Source: Allofrancisella inopinata
GTDB taxonomy: Bacteria; Pseudomonadota; Gammaproteobacteria; Francisellales; Francisellaceae
DNA: 64,000 bases
Assembly (NCBI RefSeq): GCF_012222965.1
Contig: NZ_CP038241.1
Location: 992,001 to 1,056,000, forward strand
Direction: 5' to 3'
The position numbers and the translations under genes are program-made. Every line of letters starts with the position of its first letter. The first letter of the stretch is position 1. The notes under the pieces are model-generated. The model saw only the letters and a list, made by a program, of their open reading frames with translations, was not told the DNA's origin and searched no databases. Below are positions 46,889-57,243 of the stretch, piece after piece.

Positions 46889-47016
46889 AATCAGAGATGG
46901 TAAATCTGATTAATTTCACAAGTTTGGAATCTGCTTAGCCCATAAAAGAATAGTGGTTAAATTAAGAAGACCATAGAGGTCAACAAAAAACAAGCTGGTT
47001 CGTTAAAAAGTCAGCT
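46889..47016 (+). promoter_or_regulatory. Structured 5' leader of rne
   Basis: Between the desulfurase and rne three hairpins can be drawn: AATCAGA-gatggtaaa-TCTGATT (46889-46911), GACC-ataga-GGTC (46969-46981) and AGCTG ... CAGCT (46993-47016). In E. coli the rne leader is long and structured and lets RNase E destabilise its own mRNA; a similar role here is inferred, not shown. Confidence 0.4.
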
Positions 47017-47043
47017 ATGAATATTACTTAAGGAATTTAAAAA

Positions 47044-49674
47044 ATGAAGAAAATACTAATTAACAGTAAAAATAGCGAAGAAATTAGAATTGCTACTTTA
47101 GATAACGGCAAACTAATTGATCTAGACATTGAAAACGTTGATAGAGAACAAAAAAAAGCTAATATCTACAAAGGTTATATCTCAAGAATAGAACCAAGTT
47201 TGAATGCTATTTTTGTAAATTATGGTGAAGAAAAAAATGGTTTTTTACCATTCAAAGAGGTGTCTGAATACTATTTAAAAGATACTCCCACAGGTGAAAA
47301 TATTGCTCATCTTTTATCTGAGGGTCAAGAGCTAATAGTACAAATAGACAAAGAAGAGCGTGGTGATAAAGGAGCTGCTTTGACTACTTTTATTACACTA
47401 GCTGGCTCATATATGGTGCTTTTACCAAATAACCCTGAAGGTGGTGGTATTTCACGTCGTGTTGAAGGTGAAGAAAGAGAAAGGTTAAAAAAATATCTCA
47501 AAGATTTAAATATCCCTAAAAACATGAGCGTAATTGCTAGAACAGCATGTGTGGAGTGCTCTTTTGAGGAGTTAAAATATGATTTTGATACGCTAGTTGA
47601 ATTATGGCAATCTATCACACAAGCTTACCATAAGATAAAAAAACCCGCTCTACTTCATAAAGAAAGCGACATTATTGTTAGAACTGTTAGAGATCACTTA
47701 AAAGAAGATGTAAAAGAGATCATAGTAGATAGTAAAGAATGCTTTGATGATGTCAAAAGGCAACTTAGCTTACTAAGACAAAGCTTTGACACCAACAAGG
47801 TTAAATTATACAATGAAGAGCTACCTTTGTTTACTCAACATGGTATTGATCAGCAAATAGAAAATGCTTACAAAAGAGAAATACGTCTACCTTCAGGTGG
47901 CTCTATAGTAATAGATACAACTGAAGCTTTAGTAGCTATAGATGTAAACTCTTCCAGATCTAATAAAGCTGAAGATGTTGAAACCACAGCCTTTAAAACA
48001 AACTTAGAAGCTGCTGAGGAAGTTGCTAGGCAACTTAGAATCAGGGATCTTGGCGGGCTTGTAATTGTCGATTTTATTGACATGTCTTTCTATCCAAATA
48101 GAAAGCAAGTTGAAGAAAAACTTATGGAAGTTTTACAGCAAGATAGAGCTCGTATTCAAATGTCTCGTATTTCTAAGCTTGGACTTATTGAAATATCAAG
48201 ACAACGTCTAAGCTCGTCTATAAATGAAAGTGTTATGCAAAAGTGCCCACGTTGTGAAGGTCATGGTTTTATCAAGACCACTCAAGCTACGGCTCTTACA
48301 ATATTACGTAAAATTAGAGCTGAAGCCATGAAGGATGATACTAATGAAATCCGCGTACAAGTTCCTGTAGATATAGCTGCATATATACTAAATGAAAAAA
48401 GAGAAAATATAGTTGATATCGAAAGGATATCTAATGTTAAAGTCATGATTATTCCTAACTTTAATATGGAATCACCTAAGTTCCAAATGCAAAGAATTTG
48501 GGGTGCAAGCTACAAATCAAATCGTACAAGCCCAGAGCTTATCGAAGACGTATATAATCTTGAAATACCAAAAGCTGGTAAGAAAAAAGTTGCAGCTGTT
48601 GATTTAACTAAAGCTGTTGAAACCAAAGTTTCTGAAAAGAAAGAACAAAAACAAGAAGATCAAAGCTATCAGCCCAAAGAATCTAATACCAATAATATTA
48701 AGAAAAAAAGCTTATTTGCTAAATTAGCAAATGTCATCTTTGGTACTAAAGATAGTGCAAAAACTTCTGAAACTGTGCTAGATAAGAAAAAAGATGATAA
48801 AAATCGCCAGCAAAGAAACGACAAACCTAATAAAAATAAAGAAAATAAAGCCGTTGAGAAAATTGAGCTCACCAAACCTCTAAGTAATTCAACTAAAGAT
48901 AACAATAGTAACGGTAATAATAACAAAAACCGCTATGAGCGTGATAACCAACGTCACAAAAAAAATAGTTACAACAATGAGCGTAATGATCGTAGTAATA
49001 AAACTAAGAAAAATGATGATACTGATAAACGCTCAACTAACAAAAATAATAACAGGTCTAGCAACATAAACATTAACGACGCTGAAGAAGTGGTTAATAT
49101 AACACAATTAAAGTATGAAGCACAATCTATTGACAATAAGACAGACCTGGTTAAAAAAGTTATCTCAAAAAACCCAAATGAATTTATCTCTGTGATGGTT
49201 AAAGATATTTTAGATAACTATGATAGTTTAAAATGTGATGGCGCTAAGAAAGTAAAAACAGAAGAAAAGGTTGAAACTCAAAAATACCTAAAGTTTGATA
49301 CTGTTTCTGTTGATGCAGAATTAGCTAATATTGCTAAAGATGTAAATGAAAAAGAAACTCAAGTCAGTATTGAACTTGAAACAAGTTCTAAAGAGCAAAC
49401 TTTTATTGAAACTACTGAAAGACCTAAAGATACAAAGAAAACAGAAGTTAAAAAAACTACTCTAGCAACCAGTGAAGAAAAAGTAGATACAAACTTAGAA
49501 GGAAAAGACTCTAAAAAAACTACGAAGCCAAAAACGGATTCTTCTAAAAAAACCATAAAAGCCGCAAAGCCTGCTAAAGAAAAAGCTGAAGATAAAAAAG
49601 TAAAGCAAGAACCAGCTGATGAATTTATAAATTATTCTGCTGCTGTGGACTTTGAATCTCAAAAACTAATATAA
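47044..49674 (+). CDS. rne: Ribonuclease E
   Basis: 876 residues. N-terminal catalytic half (1-~500): S1 domain GYISRIEPSLNAIFVNYG, 5'-sensor/RNase H-like region, DNase I-like core with VAIDVNSSRSN and VIVDFIDMSF Asp residues, and the Zn-link CPRCEGHGF. The C-terminal half is highly charged, Lys/Asn-rich and disordered (from about 520) as in degradosome scaffolds, but I cannot assign partner-binding sites. It matches RNase E rather than the shorter RNase G by length. Followed 9 bp later by lgt. Confidence 0.94.
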   Translation: MKKILINSKNSEEIRIATLDNGKLIDLDIENVDREQKKANIYKGYISRIEPSLNAIFVNYGEEKNGFLPFKEVSEYYLKDTPTGENIAHLLSEGQELIVQIDKEERGDKGAALTTFITLAGSYMVLLPNNPEGGGISRRVEGEERERLKKYLKDLNIPKNMSVIARTACVECSFEELKYDFDTLVELWQSITQAYHKIKKPALLHKESDIIVRTVRDHLKEDVKEIIVDSKECFDDVKRQLSLLRQSFDTNKVKLYNEELPLFTQHGIDQQIENAYKREIRLPSGGSIVIDTTEALVAIDVNSSRSNKAEDVETTAFKTNLEAAEEVARQLRIRDLGGLVIVDFIDMSFYPNRKQVEEKLMEVLQQDRARIQMSRISKLGLIEISRQRLSSSINESVMQKCPRCEGHGFIKTTQATALTILRKIRAEAMKDDTNEIRVQVPVDIAAYILNEKRENIVDIERISNVKVMIIPNFNMESPKFQMQRIWGASYKSNRTSPELIEDVYNLEIPKAGKKKVAAVDLTKAVETKVSEKKEQKQEDQSYQPKESNTNNIKKKSLFAKLANVIFGTKDSAKTSETVLDKKKDDKNRQQRNDKPNKNKENKAVEKIELTKPLSNSTKDNNSNGNNNKNRYERDNQRHKKNSYNNERNDRSNKTKKNDDTDKRSTNKNNNRSSNININDAEEVVNITQLKYEAQSIDNKTDLVKKVISKNPNEFISVMVKDILDNYDSLKCDGAKKVKTEEKVETQKYLKFDTVSVDAELANIAKDVNEKETQVSIELETSSKEQTFIETTERPKDTKKTEVKKTTLATSEEKVDTNLEGKDSKKTTKPKTDSSKKTIKAAKPAKEKAEDKKVKQEPADEFINYSAAVDFESQKLI

Positions 49675-49683
49675 GGGTTAAGG

Positions 49684-50484
49684 ATGTTACAATACCCACA
49701 TATAGACCCTGTCGCCCTACAGTTAGGACCAATTAAAATTCATTGGTATGGGTTGATGTACCTAATTGGCATTCTTGCTGGTTGGTTTCTACTTAAGTAT
49801 AGAGCTAAAAGAAAACCTTGGTCTCCAGTTAAACCTGAGCAAGTTGGAGATTTAACCTTCTATATAGCTCTTGGTGTTATTTTAGGTGGGAGAATTGGTT
49901 ATATAGTTTTCTATAATCTCTTATTTTATATACATAACCCTCTAAACATGTTTTCTTTATGGGATGGTGGTATGTCATTCCATGGTGGCTTTATTGGTGT
50001 ATTAATTGTTTTTGGTATATATGCAAAAAAGTATAACATCAATTTTTTTGACCTTGGTGAATTTGTTGCTCCAGTTATACCAATAGGTCTAGGTGCCGGT
50101 AGAATAGGTAATTTTATCAATGGTGAGCTTTGGGGAAGAGTTACTGATTCTTCTATAGGCATGATTTTCCCAACCGGGGGTCCTCTACCAAGATACCCTT
50201 CTCAACTTTTTGAGTTTTTGTTAGAAGGTGTGGTTCTTTTTAGTATCCTTTGGATTGTAACTATAAAAAAACGTCCTAGATATTTGGTACTAGGTTTATT
50301 TATGTTTTTATATGGATCTGCTAGGTTTATTTGTGAATTTTTCAGACAACCAGACCCACAGTATGGTTATATCTTCTTTAATTGGGTAACTATGGGGCAA
50401 ATATTATCTGCACCTATGGTTTTATTAGGAGCAATAATCTTAATCGCTGTGTTTGTTAAAACTAAAGGTAAAAAACATGCGTGA
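49684..50484 (+). CDS. lgt: Prolipoprotein diacylglyceryl transferase
   Basis: 266 residues with about seven membrane helices. It transfers diacylglycerol to the lipobox Cys of prelipoproteins, first step of lipoprotein maturation; lnt, the last step, is also in this window. Signature [18 protein letters not shown], plus the HGGFIGV motif (essential His). The end overlaps the thyA start by 8 bp, the same lgt-thyA coupling seen in many proteobacteria. Confidence 0.95.
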   Translation: MLQYPHIDPVALQLGPIKIHWYGLMYLIGILAGWFLLKYRAKRKPWSPVKPEQVGDLTFYIALGVILGGRIGYIVFYNLLFYIHNPLNMFSLWDGGMSFHGGFIGVLIVFGIYAKKYNINFFDLGEFVAPVIPIGLGAGRIGNFINGELWGRVTDSSIGMIFPTGGPLPRYPSQLFEFLLEGVVLFSILWIVTIKKRPRYLVLGLFMFLYGSARFICEFFRQPDPQYGYIFFNWVTMGQILSAPMVLLGAIILIAVFVKTKGKKHA

Positions 50485-51301
50485 ATATCTAAATTTCCTT
50501 AAGCATATCAAAGAAAATGGTACAGATAAGGGAGATAGAACTGGTACTGGTACAAAAAGCATTTTCGGGTTTCAGATGCGCTTTGATTTACAAAAAGGTT
50601 TTCCCCTTGTAACTACTAAAAAGATTCATCTACCAAGTGTTATTCATGAATTATTATGGTTTATAAGTGGTGATACAAACGTTAAATACCTTAATGAAAA
50701 CAAAGTAAGAATATGGAATGAATGGGCAACTGAAAATGGTGAGCTAGGTCCAATATATGGTAAGCAATGGCGTGATTTTAATGGTCAAGGAGTTGACCAA
50801 ATTGCTGAAGTTATAGAGCTTTTAAAAACTAATCCTAATTCGCGTAGAATATTAGTGTCAGCGTGGAATCCATGTGTAGTACCCACTGAAAAACTTTCTC
50901 CTCAAGAGAACGTAGAAATCGGTAATTCTGCCCTGCCACCATGTCATGCTATGTTTCAGTTTTATGTAGCTGATAATAAACTCTCTTGTATGCTTACCCA
51001 GCGTAGTGCAGATGCATTTTTAGGTGTACCCTTTAATATTGCTAGCTATTCACTACTTACACATATGGTAGCACAACAATGTGATTTAGATGTTGGTGAG
51101 TTTATATGGTCTGGTGGAGATTGCCATATCTATAATAACCATATAGATCAAGTTAATGAGCAACTTAATCGTACACCTTTAGAACTACCAGCCTTAAAAA
51201 TTTTAAGAAGACCAGACTCCATTTTTGATTATAAATATGATGATTTCGAGTTTGTAAATTATAATTACCATCCTGCTATTAAAGCAAAAATATCTATATA
51301 A
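50477..51301 (+). CDS. thyA: Thymidylate synthase
   Basis: 274 residues from the ATG at 50477 ([11 protein letters not shown]), which matches the family N-terminus; a longer frame from 50453 would lie inside lgt. Converts dUMP to dTMP with methylene-THF. Catalytic Cys in [13 protein letters not shown], the [11 protein letters not shown] phosphate loop, and [10 protein letters not shown] with [18 protein letters not shown] ~10-residue insertion precedes the Cys loop relative to E. coli (264 aa). Confidence 0.95.
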   Translation: MREYLNFLKHIKENGTDKGDRTGTGTKSIFGFQMRFDLQKGFPLVTTKKIHLPSVIHELLWFISGDTNVKYLNENKVRIWNEWATENGELGPIYGKQWRDFNGQGVDQIAEVIELLKTNPNSRRILVSAWNPCVVPTEKLSPQENVEIGNSALPPCHAMFQFYVADNKLSCMLTQRSADAFLGVPFNIASYSLLTHMVAQQCDLDVGEFIWSGGDCHIYNNHIDQVNEQLNRTPLELPALKILRRPDSIFDYKYDDFEFVNYNYHPAIKAKISI

Positions 51302-51316
51302 AGGAGCCATTTCCCA

Positions 51317-52552
51317 ATGAGCCAACTTTCACTTAGTAAAAAGAAAATTCCTATATTATTATTAGAAGGAATACACAGTAATGCTATAGAATCTTTTAAA
51401 GCTGCTGGTTATGAGAACGTTGAACTTTTAAATACCGCTTTAGAAGGACAACTGTTAATAGAAAAATTAAAAGACTTTAAAATAGTTGGCTTACGCTCAC
51501 GAACCCAATTAACTAAGGAAGTTTTAGAAAATTCTAAGCATCTTACAGCTATAGGCTGTTTTTGTATTGGAACTAATCAAGTAGATCTAAAAGCTGCTCA
51601 ACAGTTAGGTATACCTGTTTTTAATGCTCCTTTTTCAAATACACGAAGTGTTGCTGAATTAGTTTTAGCTGAAGCTATCTTATTAATAAGAAATGTTATA
51701 GACAAAAATGCTAAAGCTCACCGTGGTGAGTGGTTAAAATCAGCAGAAAATGCAAATGAGATCAGAGGTAAAACACTAGGAATAATTGGATATGGGCATA
51801 TCGGTATGCAACTTGGAATACTTGCTGAGAGTATTGGTCTAAATGTTATATTTTATGATGTTGAAGAAAAGCTTCCACTAGGTAATGCTACTCAAGTTTC
51901 TAATCTAGAAGGTTTACTCAAACAGTCTGATATAGTCTCTTTACATGTACCTCAATTATCTACTACTAGAAATATGATTTCGTATGAAGAATTTAATCTA
52001 ATGAAAGATAACTCCGTGATTATAAATGCCTCACGTGGTAACGTTATAGATATCGATGCTTTAGTTAAAGCTTTAAAAACTAAAAAGCTTAAAGGAGCTG
52101 CTATAGATGTTTTCCCTAAAGAGCCTTCTTCTAAAGATGAGATTTTTGATAGTCCTTTAAGAAATTTTGATAACGTGTTTTTAACTCCACACATTGGTGG
52201 CAGCACTATAGAAGCTCAAGAAAACATAGCAAATGAAGTTAGTGCTAAACTTATTAAATATTCTGATAATGGCTCTACTTTAAATGCTGTAAATTTCCCA
52301 GAATTATCTCTACCAACTCATACTAACAGTCATAGAATTTTGCATATACATCAAAATATCCCTGGTATAATAAATGAGCTAAACAAAATTTTAGCTGAGA
52401 AAAATATAAACGTTGAAGGGCAATATCTTAGAACACTAGAAAGTATTGGTTATGTTGTAATGGACATCCGCTCAACTGATACTCAAGCAAAAGATCTTGT
52501 TGAAGAATTTAAAAAAGTAAAAGCAACCATTCGCGCACGTTATTTGAAATAG
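51317..52552 (+). CDS. serA: D-3-phosphoglycerate dehydrogenase
   Basis: 411 residues, first enzyme of serine synthesis. NAD motif LGIIGYGHIGMQLGILAES, catalytic Arg in INASRGNVIDIDAL, Glu in FPKEPSS and His in LTPHIGGSTIEAQ. A C-terminal ACT domain (about 335-411, HQNIPGIINELNKILAEKNI) provides serine feedback control, the short E. coli-type. The stop abuts the tilS ATG. Confidence 0.95.
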   Translation: MSQLSLSKKKIPILLLEGIHSNAIESFKAAGYENVELLNTALEGQLLIEKLKDFKIVGLRSRTQLTKEVLENSKHLTAIGCFCIGTNQVDLKAAQQLGIPVFNAPFSNTRSVAELVLAEAILLIRNVIDKNAKAHRGEWLKSAENANEIRGKTLGIIGYGHIGMQLGILAESIGLNVIFYDVEEKLPLGNATQVSNLEGLLKQSDIVSLHVPQLSTTRNMISYEEFNLMKDNSVIINASRGNVIDIDALVKALKTKKLKGAAIDVFPKEPSSKDEIFDSPLRNFDNVFLTPHIGGSTIEAQENIANEVSAKLIKYSDNGSTLNAVNFPELSLPTHTNSHRILHIHQNIPGIINELNKILAEKNINVEGQYLRTLESIGYVVMDIRSTDTQAKDLVEEFKKVKATIRARYLK

Positions 52553-53770
52553 ATGACAATTGCAATTAATAAGGCTAAAATTGTAAAGGAAATAACTTCT
52601 TTAAAGCCTTCTCACATCATTATAGGATATAGTGGTGGAGTTGACTCTAGTGTACTTTTAAATATATCTGTTCCAACCAATATACCTATAATAGCAATCT
52701 ATATTAATCATGGTATCCATCCACAAGCTGATAATTGGCAAAAACATTGTCAACAGACATGCAAGCACTACAAAGCTGAATTTATAGCTCATACTCTTGA
52801 TAAAGCTCCTAAGTCAGAAAGCTTTGAAGCATGGGCTAGTAAGCAAAGAATGATATTTTTTCAAAAGATAATGTCTAACTACCCTAACCCTCTACTACTA
52901 TTAGGGCATCATCTAGACGACCAAGCAGAAACTTTTTTATTACAAGCTATTAGGGGTGCTGGGCTTGCTGGACTTTCAGCTATGCCGCGTTATAAAAAAT
53001 TAAAATATGGAGCAGTTTTAAGACCCTTACTTAACTATCCTAAAGCTGAAATAGAGAAATTCGCTATAGATAATAATATCACCTATATATATGACGACAG
53101 TAATCAAGATAATAAATACCGTCGCAACCTAATACGTAACCAAATTATACCTATATTAAAAAGCTTTAATCCAAGTGTAAATAAAACTCTTTCTCGCAGT
53201 GCGGGTATTTGTGCTCAGAGCAATAACCTTTTGCATAAATTGCTTGCAGAAAAGTTAACAGAGATATCAGATAATAAACATATCAACTTAGACTTACTAA
53301 TAAAACTTGATAGAGATGTTCAAACTAATTTATTGCATTTATGGTTTAAAAACAATACCCATTTAAGTCTAAAATCTAATCAACTTGATACTATTATTTC
53401 AACGCTTAATAATCAAGTAACTACTGGATGGCAATTTGACATAAATTACGATTACAAGCTAGTTGTAGAATATGGTTTATTAAAAATAAAACAAAACGCT
53501 CTAAAAGAGCTTTCTATAGACAAACAAACTATCATAAACTGGTTAGAACAACATTTTGCTGAGAAGAAAGATTTCTCTAAAGTAGTTATTAGAGACAGAA
53601 AAAGTTCGGATAAATGTAAATATCCAGGCAGACATAAAACTAATAATTTAAAAGTCCTTTTTCAAGAGCTTAAAATACCTGCCAATGATAGACATAAAGC
53701 AAAAATTATCCTATCAGATAATAAGATAATTGCTGTATACCCTTTTTTTATTTGTGATTATAGAGTCTAA
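52553..53770 (+). CDS. tilS: tRNA(Ile)-lysidine synthase
   Basis: 405 residues. PP-loop [36 protein letters not shown] and the [17 protein letters not shown] region are diagnostic. Makes lysidine at C34 of tRNA-Ile so it reads AUA. A C-terminal domain follows ([20 protein letters not shown]). It starts right after the serA stop, so the two are coupled. Confidence 0.94.
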   Translation: MTIAINKAKIVKEITSLKPSHIIIGYSGGVDSSVLLNISVPTNIPIIAIYINHGIHPQADNWQKHCQQTCKHYKAEFIAHTLDKAPKSESFEAWASKQRMIFFQKIMSNYPNPLLLLGHHLDDQAETFLLQAIRGAGLAGLSAMPRYKKLKYGAVLRPLLNYPKAEIEKFAIDNNITYIYDDSNQDNKYRRNLIRNQIIPILKSFNPSVNKTLSRSAGICAQSNNLLHKLLAEKLTEISDNKHINLDLLIKLDRDVQTNLLHLWFKNNTHLSLKSNQLDTIISTLNNQVTTGWQFDINYDYKLVVEYGLLKIKQNALKELSIDKQTIINWLEQHFAEKKDFSKVVIRDRKSSDKCKYPGRHKTNNLKVLFQELKIPANDRHKAKIILSDNKIIAVYPFFICDYRV

Positions 53771-53783
53771 ATTACTCTATAAT
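53757..53783. terminator. Perfect 10-bp hairpin between convergent tilS and bioA
   Basis: ATTATAGAGT-ctaaatt-ACTCTATAAT spans the tilS stop. It is symmetric and lies between two convergent genes, so it may serve as a bidirectional terminator; the downstream T tracts on either strand are weak. Confidence 0.5.
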
Positions 53784-53798
53784 AATTCATTTATCATA

Positions 53799-55091
53799 TT
53801 AATTTTTTAAAGCTTTTAATATAGCGTCTTTTGTTATTACCTTTAGCTGATGTATTTCCTCTTTTGTAGAGTTTAAAGGCGGTAACCAATATATAGTATT
53901 TCCTAATGGCCTCAGTAAAGCACCGAGTTTTATAGCTTCACGATAAACATCTAAGCCAAATCTATGTTTGCTCACATCTAAATCAGCTGCTATTACTGAC
54001 CCAATATTTCTAATATTTTTTAAAATAGGTACCTCTTTCTGTATTTCTAAAAATGATTCTAAAAATAACTCTTCAAGTTTTAATACATTTTCTAAAACCT
54101 TCTCTTGTTCAAAAATATCTAAAACTGCGTTTGCACAAACAGCACCTAAAACATTACCACTATGGGTATGTGAATGCAAAAATGCTTTGGTTAAATCATC
54201 GCTATAAAACAGTTGATAATATTCATCCTTTGTCAAAACAACGCTAAATGGAAAATTGCCTGAAGTTAAGCCTTTTGATAAACATAAGAAATCAGGCTGG
54301 ACGTCTAAATATTCAAAGGCAAACATCTTACCAAGACGCCCTATTCCTGTCATAATTTCATCAAAAATTATAAAAATATCATTTTCTTTGCACCATTTAC
54401 AGAGTCTGTTGAGATAATCTTTGCTATATATTAACATCCCTCCAGCACCTTGACATATTGGTTCTACTATTAAGGCGTTTATGTTATCTTTATGCTGCTC
54501 AAGATACTTCTTTGATTCTAACCAGTGGGGTTCCGCATTCTCCCATAATGGATCATTTTTTCCTGTTACATAAGGGATATCCTTTAAAATAAAGCTTTCA
54601 AATAATAATGCTTTATAAGGTTCTGAATATAAACTACAATCACTGACGCTCATTGTAGCTAATGTTTCACCATGGTATGAATTTTCTAAGCATAAGAACT
54701 TAAACTTATTACTTTGGTTATTAAATTTCCTGATATGCGTGGTCATTTTTAAAGCTATTTCAACTGCACAAGAACCATCACTGGCATACAGGGTTTTATC
54801 CATATTAGTTAGCTTACATATTTTTTGACTAAAAGTATTTATTTCATCATTTGTAGTATTTGCAAATATGGTATGCTCATACTTATCTAGCTGAGCTTTT
54901 AATTTACTAATTATACTTGGATGCCTATGACCTAATGATTTACACCACCAACTAGAGGTAGCATCAAAAAGTTTTCTATTATCTTTTGTATAGATATATC
55001 TACCTTGTGTTTTTATGACTTCTAAAGGTGGGTTTCTTTCAAAATCTTTCATTTGGGTGCATGGATGCCATATATTTGTACTATAAGTCAT
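53799..55091 (-). CDS. bioA: Adenosylmethionine-8-amino-7-oxononanoate aminotransferase
   Basis: 430 residues from the ATG at 55091 ([17 protein letters not shown]), the family N-terminus; an upstream in-frame TTG at 55124 lies in the operator and ahead of a likely transcription start, so is unlikely. Class III PLP aminotransferase: Tyr/Trp-rich [15 protein letters not shown], cofactor Asp in [21 protein letters not shown], Schiff-base Lys in [11 protein letters not shown]. It makes DAPA in biotin synthesis using SAM as amino donor. Divergent from bioBFCD and sharing the BirA operator. Confidence 0.95.
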   Translation of the reverse strand: MTYSTNIWHPCTQMKDFERNPPLEVIKTQGRYIYTKDNRKLFDATSSWWCKSLGHRHPSIISKLKAQLDKYEHTIFANTTNDEINTFSQKICKLTNMDKTLYASDGSCAVEIALKMTTHIRKFNNQSNKFKFLCLENSYHGETLATMSVSDCSLYSEPYKALLFESFILKDIPYVTGKNDPLWENAEPHWLESKKYLEQHKDNINALIVEPICQGAGGMLIYSKDYLNRLCKWCKENDIFIIFDEIMTGIGRLGKMFAFEYLDVQPDFLCLSKGLTSGNFPFSVVLTKDEYYQLFYSDDLTKAFLHSHTHSGNVLGAVCANAVLDIFEQEKVLENVLKLEELFLESFLEIQKEVPILKNIRNIGSVIAADLDVSKHRFGLDVYREAIKLGALLRPLGNTIYWLPPLNSTKEEIHQLKVITKDAILKALKN

Positions 55092-55124
55092 TTGTAAACC
55101 GTTATTAAATATTAAAGTTGACAA
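55092..55124. promoter_or_regulatory. BirA operator between bioA and bioB
   Basis: TTGTAAACC (55092-55100), 15 bp, then AGTTGACAA (55116-55124), matching the biotin-repressor palindrome TTGTAAACC-N15-GGTTTACAA in 16 of 18 half-site bases. It ends exactly at the bioA start codon and overlaps the bioB -35 hexamer. Confidence 0.82.
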
Positions 55125-55147
55125 ATATTATACACGCAAGATAGAAT
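55118..55147 (+). promoter_or_regulatory. bioB promoter
   Basis: TTGACA (55118-55123), 18 bp, TAGAAT (55142-55147). The -35 hexamer is contained in the right BirA half-site, so bound repressor should block it. The predicted start (~55154) lies 26 bp before the bioB ATG. Confidence 0.7.
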
Positions 55148-55156
55148 TGTTCACAA
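55127..55156 (-). promoter_or_regulatory. bioA promoter
   Basis: On the minus strand TTGTGA (55156-55151), 18 bp, TATAAT (55132-55127). The predicted start falls inside the BirA operator, which lies between the -10 and the bioA ATG. It overlaps the oppositely oriented bioB promoter. Confidence 0.68.
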
Positions 55157-55179
55157 TTACAAATTACACTGAAAAAAAC

Positions 55180-56118
55180 ATGACGTTAGAACAAATACAA
55201 GAGATTTATAATAAACCGTTGACGGAACTAATTTTCCTTGCTTTAGAAACACATAAAAAGCATTTTACTAATGATATTGAGTTATGTTCTCTAAAGAGTA
55301 TTAAAACTGGAGCTTGTCCAGAAGATTGTAAATATTGCCCACAAAGCGGACATTATAATACTAATATAGAAAAACATAAGCTTTTAGATAAAGATGAGAT
55401 CTTAAAAGAAGCTCAAAAAGCAAAATCTAATGGTTCAAAAAGATTTTGTATGGGTGCTGCTTGGAAAAGTATACCTAAAAAAGACTTAGATAAAGTAGCT
55501 GAAATCATATCTGAAGTTAAAGGATTAGGTTTAGAAACATGTGTCACATTAGGAAGCATAAGTAGTGATGAAGCAAATTTATTAAAAGAAGCCGGGCTTG
55601 ATTACTATAACCACAACTTAGATACGTCAAAAGAGTTTTATCCAAACATAATATCAACGCGTAAATTTGAAGAAAGAATAGAAACTATTAGAAATGTAGC
55701 TAATGCTAATATCAATGTTTGCTGTGGCGGCATTCTGGGTATGGGAGAGTCTTTAGATGATAGACTAAATCTACTATTAGAACTTTTAAATTTACCAGCA
55801 GTTCCTAAAAGTATACCTATTAATACATTAATACCTGTTAAAGGAACTCCTTTAGGTGATAAATATTCACAAGCTCAAGTTGATAATCTTGACTTGGTTA
55901 GATTTATAGCAACTACCCGAATCTTATTTCCACAAGCTAGATTAAGGCTTTCAGCAGGTAGGGAGCATATGTCTCTTGAAACTCAAACTCTTTGTTTCCT
56001 AGCTGGAATAAATTCTATATTTTATGGCAATAAGTTACTTACTGAAAATAATGCTTCCATAAACTCTGATAAATACCTAATATCAAAACTTGGCTTACAC
56101 TCTAATGCTGTTGCTTAA
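55180..56118 (+). CDS. bioB: Biotin synthase
   Basis: 312 residues from the ATG at 55180 ([19 protein letters not shown]), chosen because the promoter start lies after the alternative TTG at 55147. Radical-SAM enzyme inserting sulfur into dethiobiotin. Cluster motif [14 protein letters not shown] (CxxxCxxC), [10 protein letters not shown], the auxiliary [2Fe-2S] ligands around TCVTLGS and [12 protein letters not shown], and RLSAGREHM. First gene of bioBFCD. Confidence 0.96.
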   Translation: MTLEQIQEIYNKPLTELIFLALETHKKHFTNDIELCSLKSIKTGACPEDCKYCPQSGHYNTNIEKHKLLDKDEILKEAQKAKSNGSKRFCMGAAWKSIPKKDLDKVAEIISEVKGLGLETCVTLGSISSDEANLLKEAGLDYYNHNLDTSKEFYPNIISTRKFEERIETIRNVANANINVCCGGILGMGESLDDRLNLLLELLNLPAVPKSIPINTLIPVKGTPLGDKYSQAQVDNLDLVRFIATTRILFPQARLRLSAGREHMSLETQTLCFLAGINSIFYGNKLLTENNASINSDKYLISKLGLHSNAVA

Positions 56119-56130
56119 TTATAGGTAATT

Positions 56131-57243
56131 ATGGAACATTTAGAAAAAAAATATCTTGAATATCAGCAAGCTAATTTACTAAGGGAGCTAAAAACTTATA
56201 ATAATAGTAACGATATTATAGACTTTACTACTAGTGATTATTTAAATTTATCTAACTCACAAAATCTCGAAAAAGCTATTATCCAAGGATTTAAAAAGTA
56301 CGGTTTCGGAAGTAAAGGATCAGCTATAGTCTGTGGATATAACGATAGCATTAAAGAGTTTGAACGAAGATTTTCTAAATTTGTAGGCTACCCTCAAGCT
56401 ATATTCTTTAATTCTGGTTTTATGGCTAATCTAGCTATTTATTCAACTCTATTTACTAAACAAGATATTATTTTTACAGACAAGAACATTCACGCTTCTA
56501 TTATCGATGGTATTAAACTTTCAGAGGCAAAACTCAAAAGATATAAACACCAAAGCACAGAACATTTAAAAACCATCTACGACCATAAGAGTTTTGTAAT
56601 CACAGAAGGAGTATTTAGTACTACTGGCAGTGTTACTGATTTAAATAAAATATCTAAGTTTATAGATAATAATAAACTTATTGTAGATGAAGCACATAGT
56701 TTTGGAGTTATTGGTAATCAAGGTTCTGGCTCTATTAACCATCATAATTTAAGTCATAAAGAATGTCCAATAGCCGTTTTTCCTCTAGGCAAAGCTTTTG
56801 GTGGAGTTGGTGCTGTTGTATGCACTACCGACAAAATAGCAAATTATCTAATACAATTTGCTAGACATTATATCTATACTACCGCATTACCTGCTTTAAT
56901 TTTAGAAGCATCGATAACTCAATTAGAAAACCTAAAAAATGCAAATATTCAAAGAGAGGATTTAAAAAATAACATTTATTTTTTTAATAGCTTGTGTCAA
57001 GAAAAAAACTTAAAACTAGTATCTGATGACGTCTCTCCTATTAGAAGCATTTTAATAGGAGATTCTAGCTTAGCTATAAAACTAAAAGTTGATTTAGACA
57101 AAAATAATATAGCTGTATCATGCTTTAGATATCCAACGGTACCAAAAAACCAATCATTACTTAGGTTCTCAATACATGCAAATAATACATTTGAAGAGAT
57201 ACAAAAAGCTCTAACTATTTTATCTAAAGGTATCTATCAATGA
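56131..57243 (+). CDS. bioF: 8-amino-7-oxononanoate synthase
   Basis: 370 residues. PLP-dependent alpha-oxoamine synthase joining pimeloyl thioester and alanine. FTTSDYLNLSNS, GFGSKGSAIVCGYN (substrate loop), LIVDEAHSFGVIG with cofactor Asp, and Schiff-base Lys in FPLGKAFGGVGAVV. Overlaps bioC by 4 bp (ATGA). Confidence 0.93.
   Translation: MEHLEKKYLEYQQANLLRELKTYNNSNDIIDFTTSDYLNLSNSQNLEKAIIQGFKKYGFGSKGSAIVCGYNDSIKEFERRFSKFVGYPQAIFFNSGFMANLAIYSTLFTKQDIIFTDKNIHASIIDGIKLSEAKLKRYKHQSTEHLKTIYDHKSFVITEGVFSTTGSVTDLNKISKFIDNNKLIVDEAHSFGVIGNQGSGSINHHNLSHKECPIAVFPLGKAFGGVGAVVCTTDKIANYLIQFARHYIYTTALPALILEASITQLENLKNANIQREDLKNNIYFFNSLCQEKNLKLVSDDVSPIRSILIGDSSLAIKLKVDLDKNNIAVSCFRYPTVPKNQSLLRFSIHANNTFEEIQKALTILSKGIYQ

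Noticed and set aside
46789-47043. tRNA gene or riboswitch before rne
   Set aside because: No T-loop, anticodon arm or known aptamer core could be drawn; only simple hairpins.
47868-48083. Antisense ORFs within rne, glyS, uvrC and other genes
   Set aside because: They are shadows of conserved coding sequence and encode no recognisable protein.
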